Shown here piece after piece: positions 1 through 10,617 of a DNA stretch of 64,000 bases. This DNA comes from Pisaster brevispinus. Lineage: Eukaryota; Echinodermata; Asteroidea; Forcipulatida; Asteriidae. A program made the position numbers and the translations under genes. The notes beneath the pieces were generated by a model. The model saw nothing but the letters and a program-made list of their open reading frames with translations, was not told the DNA's origin and did not search any database. The stretch lies in NCBI GenBank assembly GCA_023634235.1, contig JAMKCF010000001.1:15386258-15450257 (forward strand), written 5' to 3'. Positions within the stretch are counted from its first letter, which is position 1. Every line of letters starts with the position of its first letter.

Positions 1-1115
1 CAAGCCTGTTTAAAAAAGAATTTGGATTATACCACGTTTTGTAAGCAATTTATGACTAAAAGGTGCAAAAAATAGGAAAAAACATAAAAAATCACGTAAT
101 GACGTCATCATGACGTCATTTCAGAATTTACAAGAACTTGCCAATATCTAACAACCTACCAAGTCTCAACATGATCACACTAATACTTCGGGAGATATAC
201 GACTTCAAAAAACGCACATTTAATGCCGCGTCACGTGACCCCCGATGACGTCATTGATCTGAAACTTCACACATATGATGGCTGCCTGACGAACATGTGT
301 GTAAATTTTGAAGTGATTACACAAAACTTCTCCACACACATCTTCAAATGTTCCTTTTGAACAGTTTTCAACCTGCCGCTAGAGGGCGCTCGTGTGTATC
401 GTGACGTCATCGGTATTTTTTTTTAAATGCACACTCTTGCCAGACACTAACATCGTTGAAAGCATTTTCATAACTTTTAGCACTTTTGAATTACGAGGCA
501 CTTCCGGTTTCGACCGGAAGTAGAGGTCATGTGAGGTCACGCACACTGAATAAAATGAAGACCTAATTTATCCCTATACAATCCCGCAAACAGAAACCTA
601 CGGTCTCTTGTGGCTGATTTGTTACTGATTTTCAAATATTTAAAATAGAAACCTTTAAGATGACGTCACGTGACAGGTGATGACGTCATCATGACATCAT
701 TGTTTGAGGGGCATTATTGCACCAATGCCTTTCATCACTGAAAGTTTCATTGCAATTGCTCATTAGGAACTATGCAAAAGTTTGCTTAGAACGAACGTGT
801 GTTATCTCAATGGCTCTTTTTACTGAAACAGACAAATAAAAAAAGGAAAAAAAATAAAAAAACTTTTTCAAATATTTAAAATAGAAACCTTTAAAATGAC
901 GTCACGTGACATGTGATGACGTCATCATGACATCATTGTTTTAGGATCAATATTGCACCAATGCCTTTCATCACTGAAAGTTTCATTTCAATTGCTCATT
1001 AGGAACTATGCACAAGTTTGCTTAGAACGAACGTGTGTTATCTCAATGGCTCTTTTTACTGAAACAGACAAATAAAAAAAGGAAAAAAAATTAAAAAAAC
1101 TTTAACGAAAACAAC

Positions 1116-1321
1116 AGCTGTTTCGCAGCGCTGCGCTACGAAACAGCTAAAAAAACTTTCACGAAAACAAGAGCTGTTCCGCTGCGCTATGCTGCGAAAC
1201 AGCTAAAAAAAAACTTTAACGAAAACAAGAGCTGTTTCGCTGCGCTATGCTGCGAAACAGCTAATAAAAAAACTTTAACGAAAACAAGAGCTGTTTCGCT
1301 GCGCTTTGCTGCGAAACAGCT
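1116..1321. repeat. Array of 4 short hairpins, ~58-bp period
   Basis: Four imperfect palindromes (1116-1148, 1172-1204, 1230-1262, 1289-1321) share the stem AGCTGTTTCGC / GCGAAACAGCT around a GC-rich loop. They are separated by A-rich spacers containing ACTTTAACGAAAACAAGAG. The second copy has one stem mismatch. Each could fold as DNA cruciform or RNA hairpin; the function is unknown. Confidence 0.85.
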
Positions 1322-2234
1322 TATAATTAACTAGACATATTGCATTTGTGCACAAATGCCGAGCTGTTTCGCCTTTACTTTTTGAAATTAATCAACTAAA
1401 TATGAAAGGTTTTTTTATTCAAAGCAGTTATGACGTACAAGCCTGTTTAAAAAAGAATTTGGATTGTACCACGTTTTGTTAGCAATTTATGACTAAAAGG
1501 TGCAAAAAATGAAAAAAATCATTAAAAATCATGTGATGACGTCATCATGACGTCATTTAAGAATTTACAAGAACTTGCCAATATCTAACAACCTACTAAG
1601 TTTCAACATGATCACAATAACACTTCGGGAGCTTCGGAAACTTCACACATATGATGGCTGCCTGACGATCAACATGTGTGTAAATTTTGAAGTGATTACA
1701 CAAAACTTCCCCACACACATCTTCAAAAAGTCCATTTTGAACAGTTTTCAACCTGCCGCTAGATGGCGCTCGTGTGAATCGTGACGTCATCGGTATTTTT
1801 TTTTAAATGCACACTCTTGCCAGACACTAACATCGTTGAAAGCAACTTCATAACTGTTTACACTTTTGAATTACAAAGCACTTCCTGTTTCGACCGGAAG
1901 TAGAGGTCATGTGAGGTCACGCACACTGATTAAAATGAAGACCTAATTTTTCCCCACCCAATCACGCAAACAGAAACCTACGGTCTCTTGTGGTTGATTT
2001 GATATAGATTTTCAAATATTAAAAAAAAGGAAACTTTAAGATAACGTCACGTGACATGTGATGACGTCATCATTACATCATTGTTTTTGGATCATTATTG
2101 CACCAATACCTTTCATCACTGAAAGTTTCATTGCAATCGCTCTTTGGAAACATTGCAAAATAACGCATACAAATTTGTTTTGGCTGAAACATACAAATAA
2201 AAAAAAAATAAAAAAAAACTTTAACGAAAACAAG

Positions 2235-2488
2235 AGCTGTTTCGCTGCGCTGCGAAACAGCTAAAAAAACTTTACGAAAACAAGAGCTGTTTCGCTGCGC
2301 TTTGCTGCGAAACAGCTATAAAAAAAACTTTAACGAAAACAAGAGCTGTTTCGCTGCGCTTTGCTGCGAAACAGCTAAAAAAACTTTTACAAAAACAAGA
2401 GCTGTTTCGCTGCGCTTTGCTGCGAAACAGCTAATAATAAAAAACTTTAACAAAAACAAGAGCTGTTTCGCTGCGCTGCGAAACAGCT
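2235..2488. repeat. Array of 5 short hairpins, second tandem unit
   Basis: Five copies of the same AGCTGTTTCGC / GCGAAACAGCT palindrome end the second repeat unit, with copies at 2235-2262 and 2461-2488 at the edges. The first and last copies have a shorter loop than the middle ones, so copy number and loop length vary while the stem is kept. The spacers carry the same A-rich ACTTTAACGAAAACAAGAG sequence. Confidence 0.85.
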
Positions 2489-2490
2489 AA

Positions 2491-4386
2491 TAACGTAGTA
2501 AAGTATGATACAGACTGTTGACATGATAGTAGATAATAAATTAACCAATGCGCTTCAGAGAAAACCTCTTCCCATTGCCTGTGCAAGATAATTGCATGAT
2601 TTTTCAATGAAAAGGCAACTTTTTCCCCTTACCATTAATAATTTTGTTTGTGAAGGATGCCCTGTTTGGACACACATTTAAAGACGTTCTTCTCATTAAT
2701 ATTTTTGTAAATCTACATTTGTGTTTCTGAAGTACAAAGAGACTGTCGGTAAGCCATTTAATGTAATGGCCGATCATCCTGAGAGATGAAATGCCTCATG
2801 AATGCAGTAGTTCTTAAATTTATCTTAATAAAATGTTGGTAGGTATGTGGAAGGAACAGGTCTTTGACAAAGCCATTTGGCACAAATCCATCCAAAGCTT
2901 AATATGTAACTGGTTGCAGTGCCTTTTGACCAGTAACAACACCAAATCTTGACTACAGGGACTCAGTGAAACAGGTACCTGTGCAACCAACAAAGGTGCC
3001 TTGCATAGTCATAGGCAACAATTTGTGCAGTTTAATGAGGTACTGCACATGTCTAATTTCAAAAGAAGAAATGATTATCACATAGTACCTGCTCAGGTCA
3101 ATCTAGCTTTGCATCTGGAACAAAGCAAGAATGAAAATGTGAATATGTAAATTTAACATGAACATTAAAAACTACATGCAGGCTATTATTTGTTATAAAA
3201 TTCTAGCATCAACGTTAAGAACTACATGCAGGCTATTCTTTGTACAATAGTGAGGATTCTGGGGCCGATTCCACTAAAGTCACCATTTGCGATCATCGCT
3301 ATCACGCTTGTGATGAGATCGCAAACCCCAAATCCATCGCACTTGCGACGTCGCTGATTTTGCGTTTCACTAAAGTCATCGCAGTTGCGATGACATGACA
3401 AGGAAACTAAACGTTTTGTACGAGGCTAAAAGTAGTGACTTTTGACACAAACCTCAAGAAAACCGTCGGTCTTCGCATCCATGTGGGCGTCGTACACGTC
3501 AAAATGTTGTTGCAAGCTGCGGTTCGATTAAAAACGAACGGCATATATTGCAGTTTAAATGTAAAGGTTGTCATGCTGGTGCATCAAAAGTAACTAGAGG
3601 ACCATATCCATGCTTAAATTCTAGGCATTCACTTAAATAAAGGTGTACATGAAATCAAATTCAACATGTTTCATTTGTAGGCCTATAGCCCCCCCCCCCC
3701 CAAGTATACTTACTTTTATAAAATCTTGTAAATAATTGTAACGTTGAGGTGGATGAAAATTGACGAAATGAGAATAACGATTTTGGTTTTTGGTTTTATG
3801 AATGGTTTCTGATCTAATAAGTAACTGGATTTTTTCACACAAAATACCTGTAGGCCTATTATGATGTATGTTTCTTGACTACACTGGACTATGAGAACTT
3901 TATAATAAGTGTTGGACACATCTGAATTAAAATGGAATGAAATGTTACTTGTCTTTAATAGTCAAATCGTGTGTCAAAATACAGCCATAATGCCTATCTC
4001 TGTAAACTGAACAATATAAGCCAACTTCTTTAAGGGTTTTTTGTATAATTGTGGTGTTCAAAGTATGAAACAAACACACTGTTAAAATTTCACACAATTA
4101 ACACTTGGATGTTTGTTTCCCTTTCATTGATACAGAAAAATAGTACAGTAATGGTAAACAAATTTGAAAGATAAATACAATTTAAAGTTTAATAGGTAAT
4201 GTGCTTATCATACTTATATGTTATGTGTTCGTCCTGTGGATAAACTTGATTGATAGAAGCAACTCTCAATTATGGAAAACAATAGCTACAAAAGATGTTC
4301 ACATTATCTCAGAATTAAACGAGATTTTATTCACATAATAACAATTGGTTAGGATTGATTGGAAGTGAGTTAGTCTTTCTGAAAGA
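2491..4386. other. AT-rich stretch without a recognisable gene
   Basis: No open reading frame here resembles a protein family I know. The only structure seen is a degraded repeat at 3262-3410 (listed separately) and a C-homopolymer near 3690. Short frames at 3633-3919 look like chance. Confidence 0.6.
3262..3410. repeat. Degraded direct/inverted repeat, possible MITE scrap
   Basis: Two related stretches, near 3269 (CACTAAAGTCACCATTTGCG) and near 3368 (CACTAAAGTCATCGCAGTTG), occur in the same orientation. Between them are several GCGATCATCGC-like palindromic words. This looks like the remains of a small DNA-transposon derivative, but termini and target duplication were not identified. Confidence 0.4.
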
Positions 4387-4754
4387 TTAAAGGGACACAC
4401 CGGCTTACTGTTTACCTAATATAGTGATGTGGAATGACACACAACAATTTTTAGATGGTTGGTGTAAAAAAAAATCATCAAAATATCACGTAATTAACGA
4501 AAAATGTGAAAAAAACAAAACGCGGTCAAAGGTCAGCTTATACGCTTTTCCAGCCGTTGCAACTGTCAAGTTTACGTACAATGTTGCGCAATGTTGTAAG
4601 TAGACTGGAGCTCTGTTTATGTATCAATTATAAAAATGGCGAGGCATGAGGATCCAGACAAATTCATGTGTAAATAAAAAAAACAGACATGAACGGAAGT
4701 CAGTCCATAGAGCAAGGTTCCTTGCTCCATGGTCAGTCCTAGTCGAAGTCCGTT

Positions 4755-4820
4755 CGCGGTCGTAACCAATAACTGTTTCGGTTGAACTTGCCATTGAAAC
4801 AGTTATTGGTTACGACCGCG
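4755..4820. repeat. Perfect 25-bp hairpin with 16-nt loop
   Basis: The arm at 4755-4779 (CGCGGTCGTAACCAATAACT then GTTTC) is an exact reverse complement of 4796-4820. A perfect 25-bp stem with a short loop inside a non-autonomous element suggests a recent palindrome-forming event or a folded RNA. No flanking pri-miRNA features were judged. Confidence 0.85.
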
Positions 4821-5561
4821 AAAACGCACACCAACCAGTATTCTGTGTACGACGACGTACTATATTCTGTGTACTTGCAATCGAGAACGTTTCTTCGACA
4901 TCCAGAATCGGTACAAAAAACATCGCAAGGAAAAACACCCAGAAGGTGGTCCAATGAAAAGTAAAAAGTAAAAAAAACCCACGATAAATCCAAAGGGAAA
5001 GCCAGCAAAACAGCAATTGTGTGTGTTTGGGGGGGGGGGGTGGACATTGTGCAGCTATCATAGAAGTAGACCAGCTGTATGGGATAAATATTCTCCGTCG
5101 TCGTCCTGCGTGTGTAGCGCAGGCAACACGTTGCAATAGTTAGGGGATAATAGCTAGGGTATCAGACTAAAATCCTCCTAAAAAAAACGTAATTGTTGGT
5201 CTGGCTCCCTACCCCTCCGACAAGCTCCCAAGCTCACGGCTAGACCGGCAAGCTGGGGAGTTCATGCCCGGGCTTGTCTCTCTGGCCCCACGAGACACGG
5301 CACAGGCTGTACGGGATATGCCCCATGGTTTACGTTCCGCTAGCTGCCACGCTGGTGCGCCGTAAAACACGCTTCGGTTGCACGGACTCTCTGAATGCGA
5401 ATCTTACGTTCGATTTTTCATCATTATTTACAAATTGTATCAATAATCAGAATACAAAGTCTTTTTTGTCAAATACTCATGAATAATAATTAAAAAAAAA
5501 AAGATTTAAATTTGGTTCAGTAATTTACTTTAATACGGCTGGAAGTGAAACTATCTCCGAA

Positions 5562-5613
5562 GATCACGTGATTTATCCGAACCACTTTTTTGGTTCGGAT
5601 ATATCACGTGACC
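5562..5613. repeat. 23-bp near-perfect hairpin containing CACGTG
   Basis: Arms 5562-5584 and 5591-5613 are reverse complements at 21 of 23 positions. Each holds a TCACGTGA palindrome followed by TATCCGAACCA. It lies inside the TTAA-bounded element, near its right end. Confidence 0.75.
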
Positions 5614-5760
5614 TTCGTTTTTTGAAAAATGCTCGAAAACGGCAAAATTTGATGGTTTCTTTTAGGAACCGTTCTTCTCCAATCCTGGAAGACCTTTGAA
5701 GTCATATGTTAGCTTATTTTGTAGCCCAAATAGCCCAACGAAGCTGGTGTGCCCCTTTAA

Positions 5761-6560
5761 AACTCCCTTACGAAATACGAAAACGGGCTCTGTTTTGAAG
5801 ACTACCGAACTTTTAAAGTTTTTTCTTATCAAGTTTTCTCTGCATATATGATTCTAATTCCATGCTTGGGGGCGCTATTCACATTTCGCGGAAGTTGTTT
5901 GTGGCCGTGGAGTACATGCCTGGGAACTCCACTTGTTTTGAACAAAGTTAGAACTAAATACTATATAGAACTGTTGTTAAACTTGACTCAGTTGTTATAA
6001 AATCTATTATGTTACAATCATTTAACTTGGTGATGATTATTGGGTTTTTTGTGTCTAGAAATAATTATGAGCAAATGTTAAGCCCGCTTAAATTGCTGCC
6101 GACATACGATATGTAAATGTACAGGTTTAGTGTTGACTAGATATCAAGTTTCAGATCGCGGATATTTCTCAAGTATTTTGCAAAACTCTTGCCGCTCATT
6201 GGCCATCACACTAACTCGCGATCTCAATGTTGGGGGTTAATCAACAAGTGGGCACTATTTTAGGCAATACTATAAATCAGGTAAAAAAAAATCCACTATC
6301 ACAGACTTTGAAAAAAGTCTAGTTCAGCGTGTGTGTACATGAGTTGTTGCACTATCGCGCGTGTGTCTGCGTATGCTTGTGTTGGCCTAAACTATCGTGC
6401 GTTGTCATACACTTAAATCAACAGACACGTGCACTTTGACGCCCGGTCTTGATCAGATGCAAACATTGAAATGCTATTATCTCTGTTCAAACGTTTCGGC
6501 AGGGTAACTCATCTATAACCCGATGCAAAACTCATGTTAAAATATTACGTAGTCTTTGAG
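5761..6560. other. No gene seen
   Basis: AT-rich non-coding sequence between the TTAA element and the next repeat family. I found no coding frame, RNA gene or clear repeat structure. Confidence 0.55.
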
Positions 6561-6739
6561 ATGAATTTTTGAAATTTTCAACTTCCGGGGTTTGAACCAA
6601 AAATCAGGGTCAAATGGGGTCATGTTGTGTGTAGCGTTTGTTGGACTTTTCACGACCTATCCGATGATGTGTTGATTGTAAAAATCCAACGTGTGGTTCA
6701 TAAGTTATGGTTTTTTACAGTTATTAAACTTTGATTTAA

Positions 6740-7272
6740 TGTTATTCAATATTCGATGACGTCATCATGACATTACCAAGCTTGTGTCGTCTTGATACTA
6801 AGGTTCAATTGTCTGATGAGTTTCAACCGTCAATTCAATTTCAATCTTGAGTTATGCTGTAGAAAAGCCCAAAACATGATTTTTTGAAGGAACAAAATTG
6901 AAGGTAAACTTCGACTTAGGGTAACGACCCGGAAGTAAAGGTTATACGATTTTTGCGTTAACTTTTTAAATGTTGCCCAAGTCTTGGTCTATCAGATGCC
7001 AAACTTTGAATATCAAACCTTTAAATTTCACGAAGATACAGCGAATATAAAACCTTTTAATTCGACACCCGATGACGTCATCATGACGTCATAAAGTCTG
7101 TGCCGTCCTCAAATTAGGGTTCAGTTGTCTGATGAGTTTCAAGGTTCAATTCAGTTTCAATCTTGAGTTATGCTGCAGCGAAGAGTTCTCTGGAAGAAGA
7201 AGAAGATGGAGACGAAAGAAAAAAAACCCAACAAAAACAAGAGGTGTTCGTGCACATGTTGCACGAACACCT
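6740..7272 (+). repeat. Diverged relative of the hairpin repeat family, two units
   Basis: Two similar units (about 6752-6863 and 7065-7172) share GATGACGTCATCATGAC, GTCTGATGAGTTTCAA and TTGAGTTATGCTG. After the second unit an A-rich spacer with ACAAAAACAAGAG leads into one hairpin at 7242-7272 (AGGTGTTCGTGCA / TGCACGAACACCT, 13 bp perfect, loop CATGT). Layout and flanks match the 1-2490 family, but the stem sequence is different. Confidence 0.65.
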
Positions 7273-7638
7273 AATTATTGAGCAACAAAAAACTCCCGTT
7301 CGGTACGATAATGCAGCACGATGCAGGGCAGTCGTCCGGTTGCTATGCGAGTTTGCGTGATCCATTGTTAGGGAAGTACCTGTGACCTCAGCAGGAAGTT
7401 GCGGCATTTATTTTTAATGAGCACTCCCTGCCCACAGTTTGACCTGTTGTATTATCGACTATTCATGGATGTAGCCTCTCCCATTCACAAGCTCTAGAGA
7501 CCTACAAACCGCGAGAGCACTCGAGGGCCCGATAGGTTTACCGCGTGTTAGAATTTGATGTCCTCCTTAACCTTTTGTCTTGAGCTTACAGTTGCCACAA
7601 CACACATTTGAGTACATTTTGGGGCTTTCCTGCCCACA

Positions 7639-8925
7639 ATGGCTAAAAGAAAAAGATCTAATGAATCTAGGGAACTTCTTGAACAATCTGATAACAGTTT
7701 TAGAAGTGATGATGATTACTCTGTGGAAGAAATTTAAGTTGAAGTTAGTGACTTTGAAGACTCCGATTGGGAGCCTGAGATTTATGATGATGATGAAACT
7801 TCCACAAGTACTCGTAGAAAAGGGTGATTTTTTCTTGCTTTTGTATATAAAATTAGTTTGTAATAGAGTGATTTTATGATAAATTATTGTCTCTTGTGCA
7901 CATTTCAAAAGTTATATAAATGAAAAAATATGTAATTATTATAAATTATTGATATAAATTAGTACAGGATATCAACGTGATATTTGACCTTTGGTTGACC
8001 TAAAACCGGAAGTACATAGTATGGTAATGTGTTAGTTTTCACTACAAAAAGTTACCTTGCAATGTTAGATACCTTGTGTAAATGTCAGTGTTTATAAAAG
8101 CTCAAAATGTACAAAAAATAAGAAGGTTGAGTATGTTTTGATTAAAAAAAAAAATTAATTTGCATAATATTTATCAATAATGGGAGAGGTCAAGAGAGCG
8201 TTGGTCGATAGCAGAGCAGAACCCTCCCTAAAAGCAGCTCTACTGGAGCGAAATCTGGCTCTGGATGAAAGAAGAAGCCTAGTAAAAAGAGCAAGGAACC
8301 AGATGTCATCCATCCATCCACAGAGCAGATGAATGGGACAGTCAAGCGCAAGGACAAAACTAAAGACAAACAATGGTCTGAAATTACCGGCGACCGTCCA
8401 ATAGTTGTTGCACAATATAATGAAAACATGGGGGGGGGGGGCGTTGATCTTTCTGATCAATTCATTGCAAAATATAATGTGTTGAACAAAGTGAATCGAT
8501 GGTGGGGTCACCCTGTTTTTTTCTTCATATTCACAGCTTCATTCTCTTTCAAGAATGGGAAGCTCATAATCCAAACAATCCAGACCTCAAGCGCAATGCC
8601 AGGTATGGGCAACGTAGGTATGAGTTTTGTAGAGAGTTTATTGTAAAGAGCTAGTTCAGCAGCTTGCTGAATTAGCTCATCCACCAGTACCGGTACCGGT
8701 ACCGGTACCAGAGGAAGAGGCAGAGGTCCCTCAAGAAGACCAGCCTAGCCAATTCTTCCCCATAGTTAGCCATCCCTATGGCATCATTTGGACCGCCGAG
8801 AGGCTACTGCGTACTTTGCTATAAAGATGATAAAAAAAGGAAATAAAGTGTGAAGTTTGTGGGCACCATTTTTGTTTGACACAGAAGAGAGACTGCATAT
8901 TGTTGGGCTCCAACACAACAGAACA
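7639..8925 (+). pseudogene. piggyBac-type transposase, decayed
   Basis: An ATG at 7639 opens a basic then Ser/Asp/Glu-rich N-terminus (MAKRKRSNES...), as in piggyBac transposases, with an in-frame TAA at 7735. The next recognisable part (about 8392-8510) carries the conserved block around the third catalytic Asp: YNENMGGGGVDLSDQ followed by NRWW. A G-run here has probably gained bases. The frame then shifts twice (near 8520 and 8650), with a VP-rich stretch encoded by a 6-bp repeat at 8688-8711. A C-terminal Cys-rich domain fragment (CEVCGHHFC) follows near 8850. The central DDE core with the first two Asp is missing. This is a dead remnant of a transposase that would act on TTAA sites in the nucleus. 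Confidence 0.75.
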
Positions 8926-9125
8926 AGTCACACACCTTGCACGCGGTGCATTTTGCGTTGGACATCGGTTTCAGTTTTCTAGCTGAACACAAATTTTGGT
9001 TTGACCATATAGAGCAATTGACAACCACACAGATTTATTTTGCCTTCACTCCATCCCTTGCGCAGTGCGCACACATCCAAATCTCACCCTAAAAAATTGT
9101 GTGTTTGTGAATTTAGTGTTTCACT

Positions 9126-10616
9126 ATGGATGATAAAAAGGAGTCGCCGTCTTCAGTATAAGAGAAGATGGTCATCAGCTACGAGGTCATCAAAAAGTAT
9201 CAAAAAGAAACAAAATGCTGCCTATGTCAATGTGTTTGAAGAAGAGGTTCATAGCAGTTACACATGTGTGACGGAGTCAGGCCAAGGAATTGAGTGATGA
9301 TCCAGAAAATCAAGGGGATTTGGGCAAGAGCAAGCTTCCATGTATGCACACTGAACAAAATGCAAGCATTGATGATACCTGGAATTTAATCGATGAGCAT
9401 GTGTCTGTATCCTCGGACTCTGAACATGATGTGGAAGATGAGAATGTGCCATTAAGAGACTCTCTAATATGGTGGGTAAATCAATTTCAGGTAAAACACA
9501 ATGCAGTTGATGAACTTCTGAAACTTCTCAGGAAACATGGTCATTATGACATGCCAGTCACAGCCCGAGCCTTGTTGAAAACACATGCATTTGTCCAAAC
9601 AAATGTAAAATCTGGCATGGACTATTACTATGCTGGACTGGTCACAGAGTTGATGAACAAGTTAATGGAATACCCGGATGATGTAGTAGCCAGTGTGGAC
9701 TGTTTAGAGATCTCATTTAACATCGATGGCATCCCCCTGTTCAAGAGCTCTAAAAGCTCTCTATGGCCTATTCTTTGTGCAATTCATTTAGTCCCTCAAA
9801 TTATATTTCCTGTGGCTCTCTGTTTTGGTAAATCAAAGCCAACTAGTCTTGATTTTTTTAGTTGAAACAACTTATTCAGCATGGTCTGATGTGTAATGAA
9901 AAAATAATCCGAGTTAAACTGAGAGCCATTGTATGTGATGCCCCAGCCAAAGCTTTAGTGAAGTCAATCAAGCAATATTCAGGATATTACGGCTGTGATA
10001 AGTGTATGCAGCACGGTGTATGGGTTGGCAGAGTGACTTACCCCGAGCTTCACAATTTGCAAGCCCGCACTGATGACTCATTCAGAGCCCAGACAAATGA
10101 AGAACATCATAATGGTGTCTCCCCTTTCTGCGACTTAACAATTGACATGGTTAAGTCATTTCCTATCGACTACATGCACCAAGTTTGCTTGGGTGTCATG
10201 AAGCGGTTGCTGTTGACATGGATGAAAGGGAAAAAGGAAGTAAGGATGTCTGCAAGCCAGTGTGACGAAGTTAGCAGAAAGTTAAGTTTCCTAAAGTTAA
10301 GTTTTCCCAGGATGCGTTGCAAGGAAACCAAGAGGTCTTCAAGAAATCGATTACTGGAAGGCAACGGAATACAGGCAATTCCTGCACAGAGAATATGCTC
10401 ATTCGTTGCTTGTGTATTTTGTCGCACAAGCACACATTCTATATGGGCCAGAATTCTTAGTTTACAATGTCCATTCCATGATACATATTGCTGCAGATGT
10501 TGAAGAATTTGGCTGTTTTAAGACAACTTTTCTGCCTTTCCATTTGAAAACTATCTACAACAGTTAAAGAGAATGGTTCTATCGGGTTTTAAAATGCCAC
10601 TTCTTTCAATTATGTA
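9126..10616 (+). pseudogene. TNP2/CACTA-like DDE transposase with frameshifts
   Basis: Reading starts near the ATG at 9126 (MDDKKESPSS) and needs frame changes near 9155, 9860 and 10520. The main blocks are 9290-9860 and 9862-10500. Features include an acidic spacer and a core containing SFNIDGIPLFKSS, the block VKLRAIVCDAPAKALVK with YYGCDKCMQHG, and FPIDYMHQVCLGVMKRLL. A tail with [29 protein letters not shown] and [14 protein letters not shown] ends at a TAG near 10617. These motifs match the large animal relatives of plant TNP2 (Transposase_21/DUF4218-like) proteins that I know as CACTA/EnSpm-like; that assignment is from memory. The first indel in the core sits in a T-run. A DUF4806-type gene begins immediately after the stop. 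Confidence 0.65.
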
Positions 10617-10617
10617 G

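Larger units (their letters stand above)
1..2490 (+). repeat. Tandem pair of ~1.44-kb hairpin-bearing repeat units
   Basis: The sequence from 1 onward recurs from about 1438 with few differences; both begin near CAAGCCTGTTTAAAAAAG. Unit 1 is cut by the window start. Each unit holds paired TGACGTCA palindromes (100-119 and again near 1540), a conserved stretch beginning GAAACTTCACACATATGATG, a CCGGAAGT stretch, and a closing array of short hairpins. Part of the unit (about 640-1080) is itself internally duplicated. No open reading frame of note is present, so this is a non-coding repeat family. An inverted copy lies at 50658-51885. It could be a satellite-like MITE family or the ends of a larger element; its mobility is not shown. 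Confidence 0.85.
4387..5760. mobile_element. Non-autonomous TTAA-bounded element with terminal inverted repeats
   Basis: The left end reads TTAAAGGGACACACCGGCTT at 4387-4406. The right end at 5741-5760 is its near reverse complement, ending in CCCCTTTAA, with 18 of 20 positions agreeing. Both ends fall on TTAA, the target used by piggyBac-type elements, so this is probably a 1.37-kb non-autonomous piggyBac-like or TTAA-MITE element. The interior has no transposase but carries two long hairpins (4755-4820 and 5562-5613) and a G-run near 5030. A decayed piggyBac gene lies 1.9 kb downstream, but I saw no sequence linking the two. Only one copy is visible, so the assignment rests on the termini. 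Confidence 0.65.

Noticed and set aside
1116..2488. Hairpin arrays considered as a CRISPR array
   Set aside because: The spacers are near-identical A-rich sequence, the context is eukaryotic, and there are no cas genes.
4739..5136. Overlapping minus-strand frames of 102 and 108 residues
   Set aside because: They lie in the hairpin and G-run of the non-autonomous TTAA element and resemble no protein family.
5200..5340. GC-rich stretch considered as a tRNA or tRNA-derived SINE
   Set aside because: No A-box/B-box spacing or cloverleaf could be drawn on either strand.
8155..8511. Minus-strand 118-residue frame
   Set aside because: It lies opposite the recognisable piggyBac GGVDLSDQ block, so it is a shadow.
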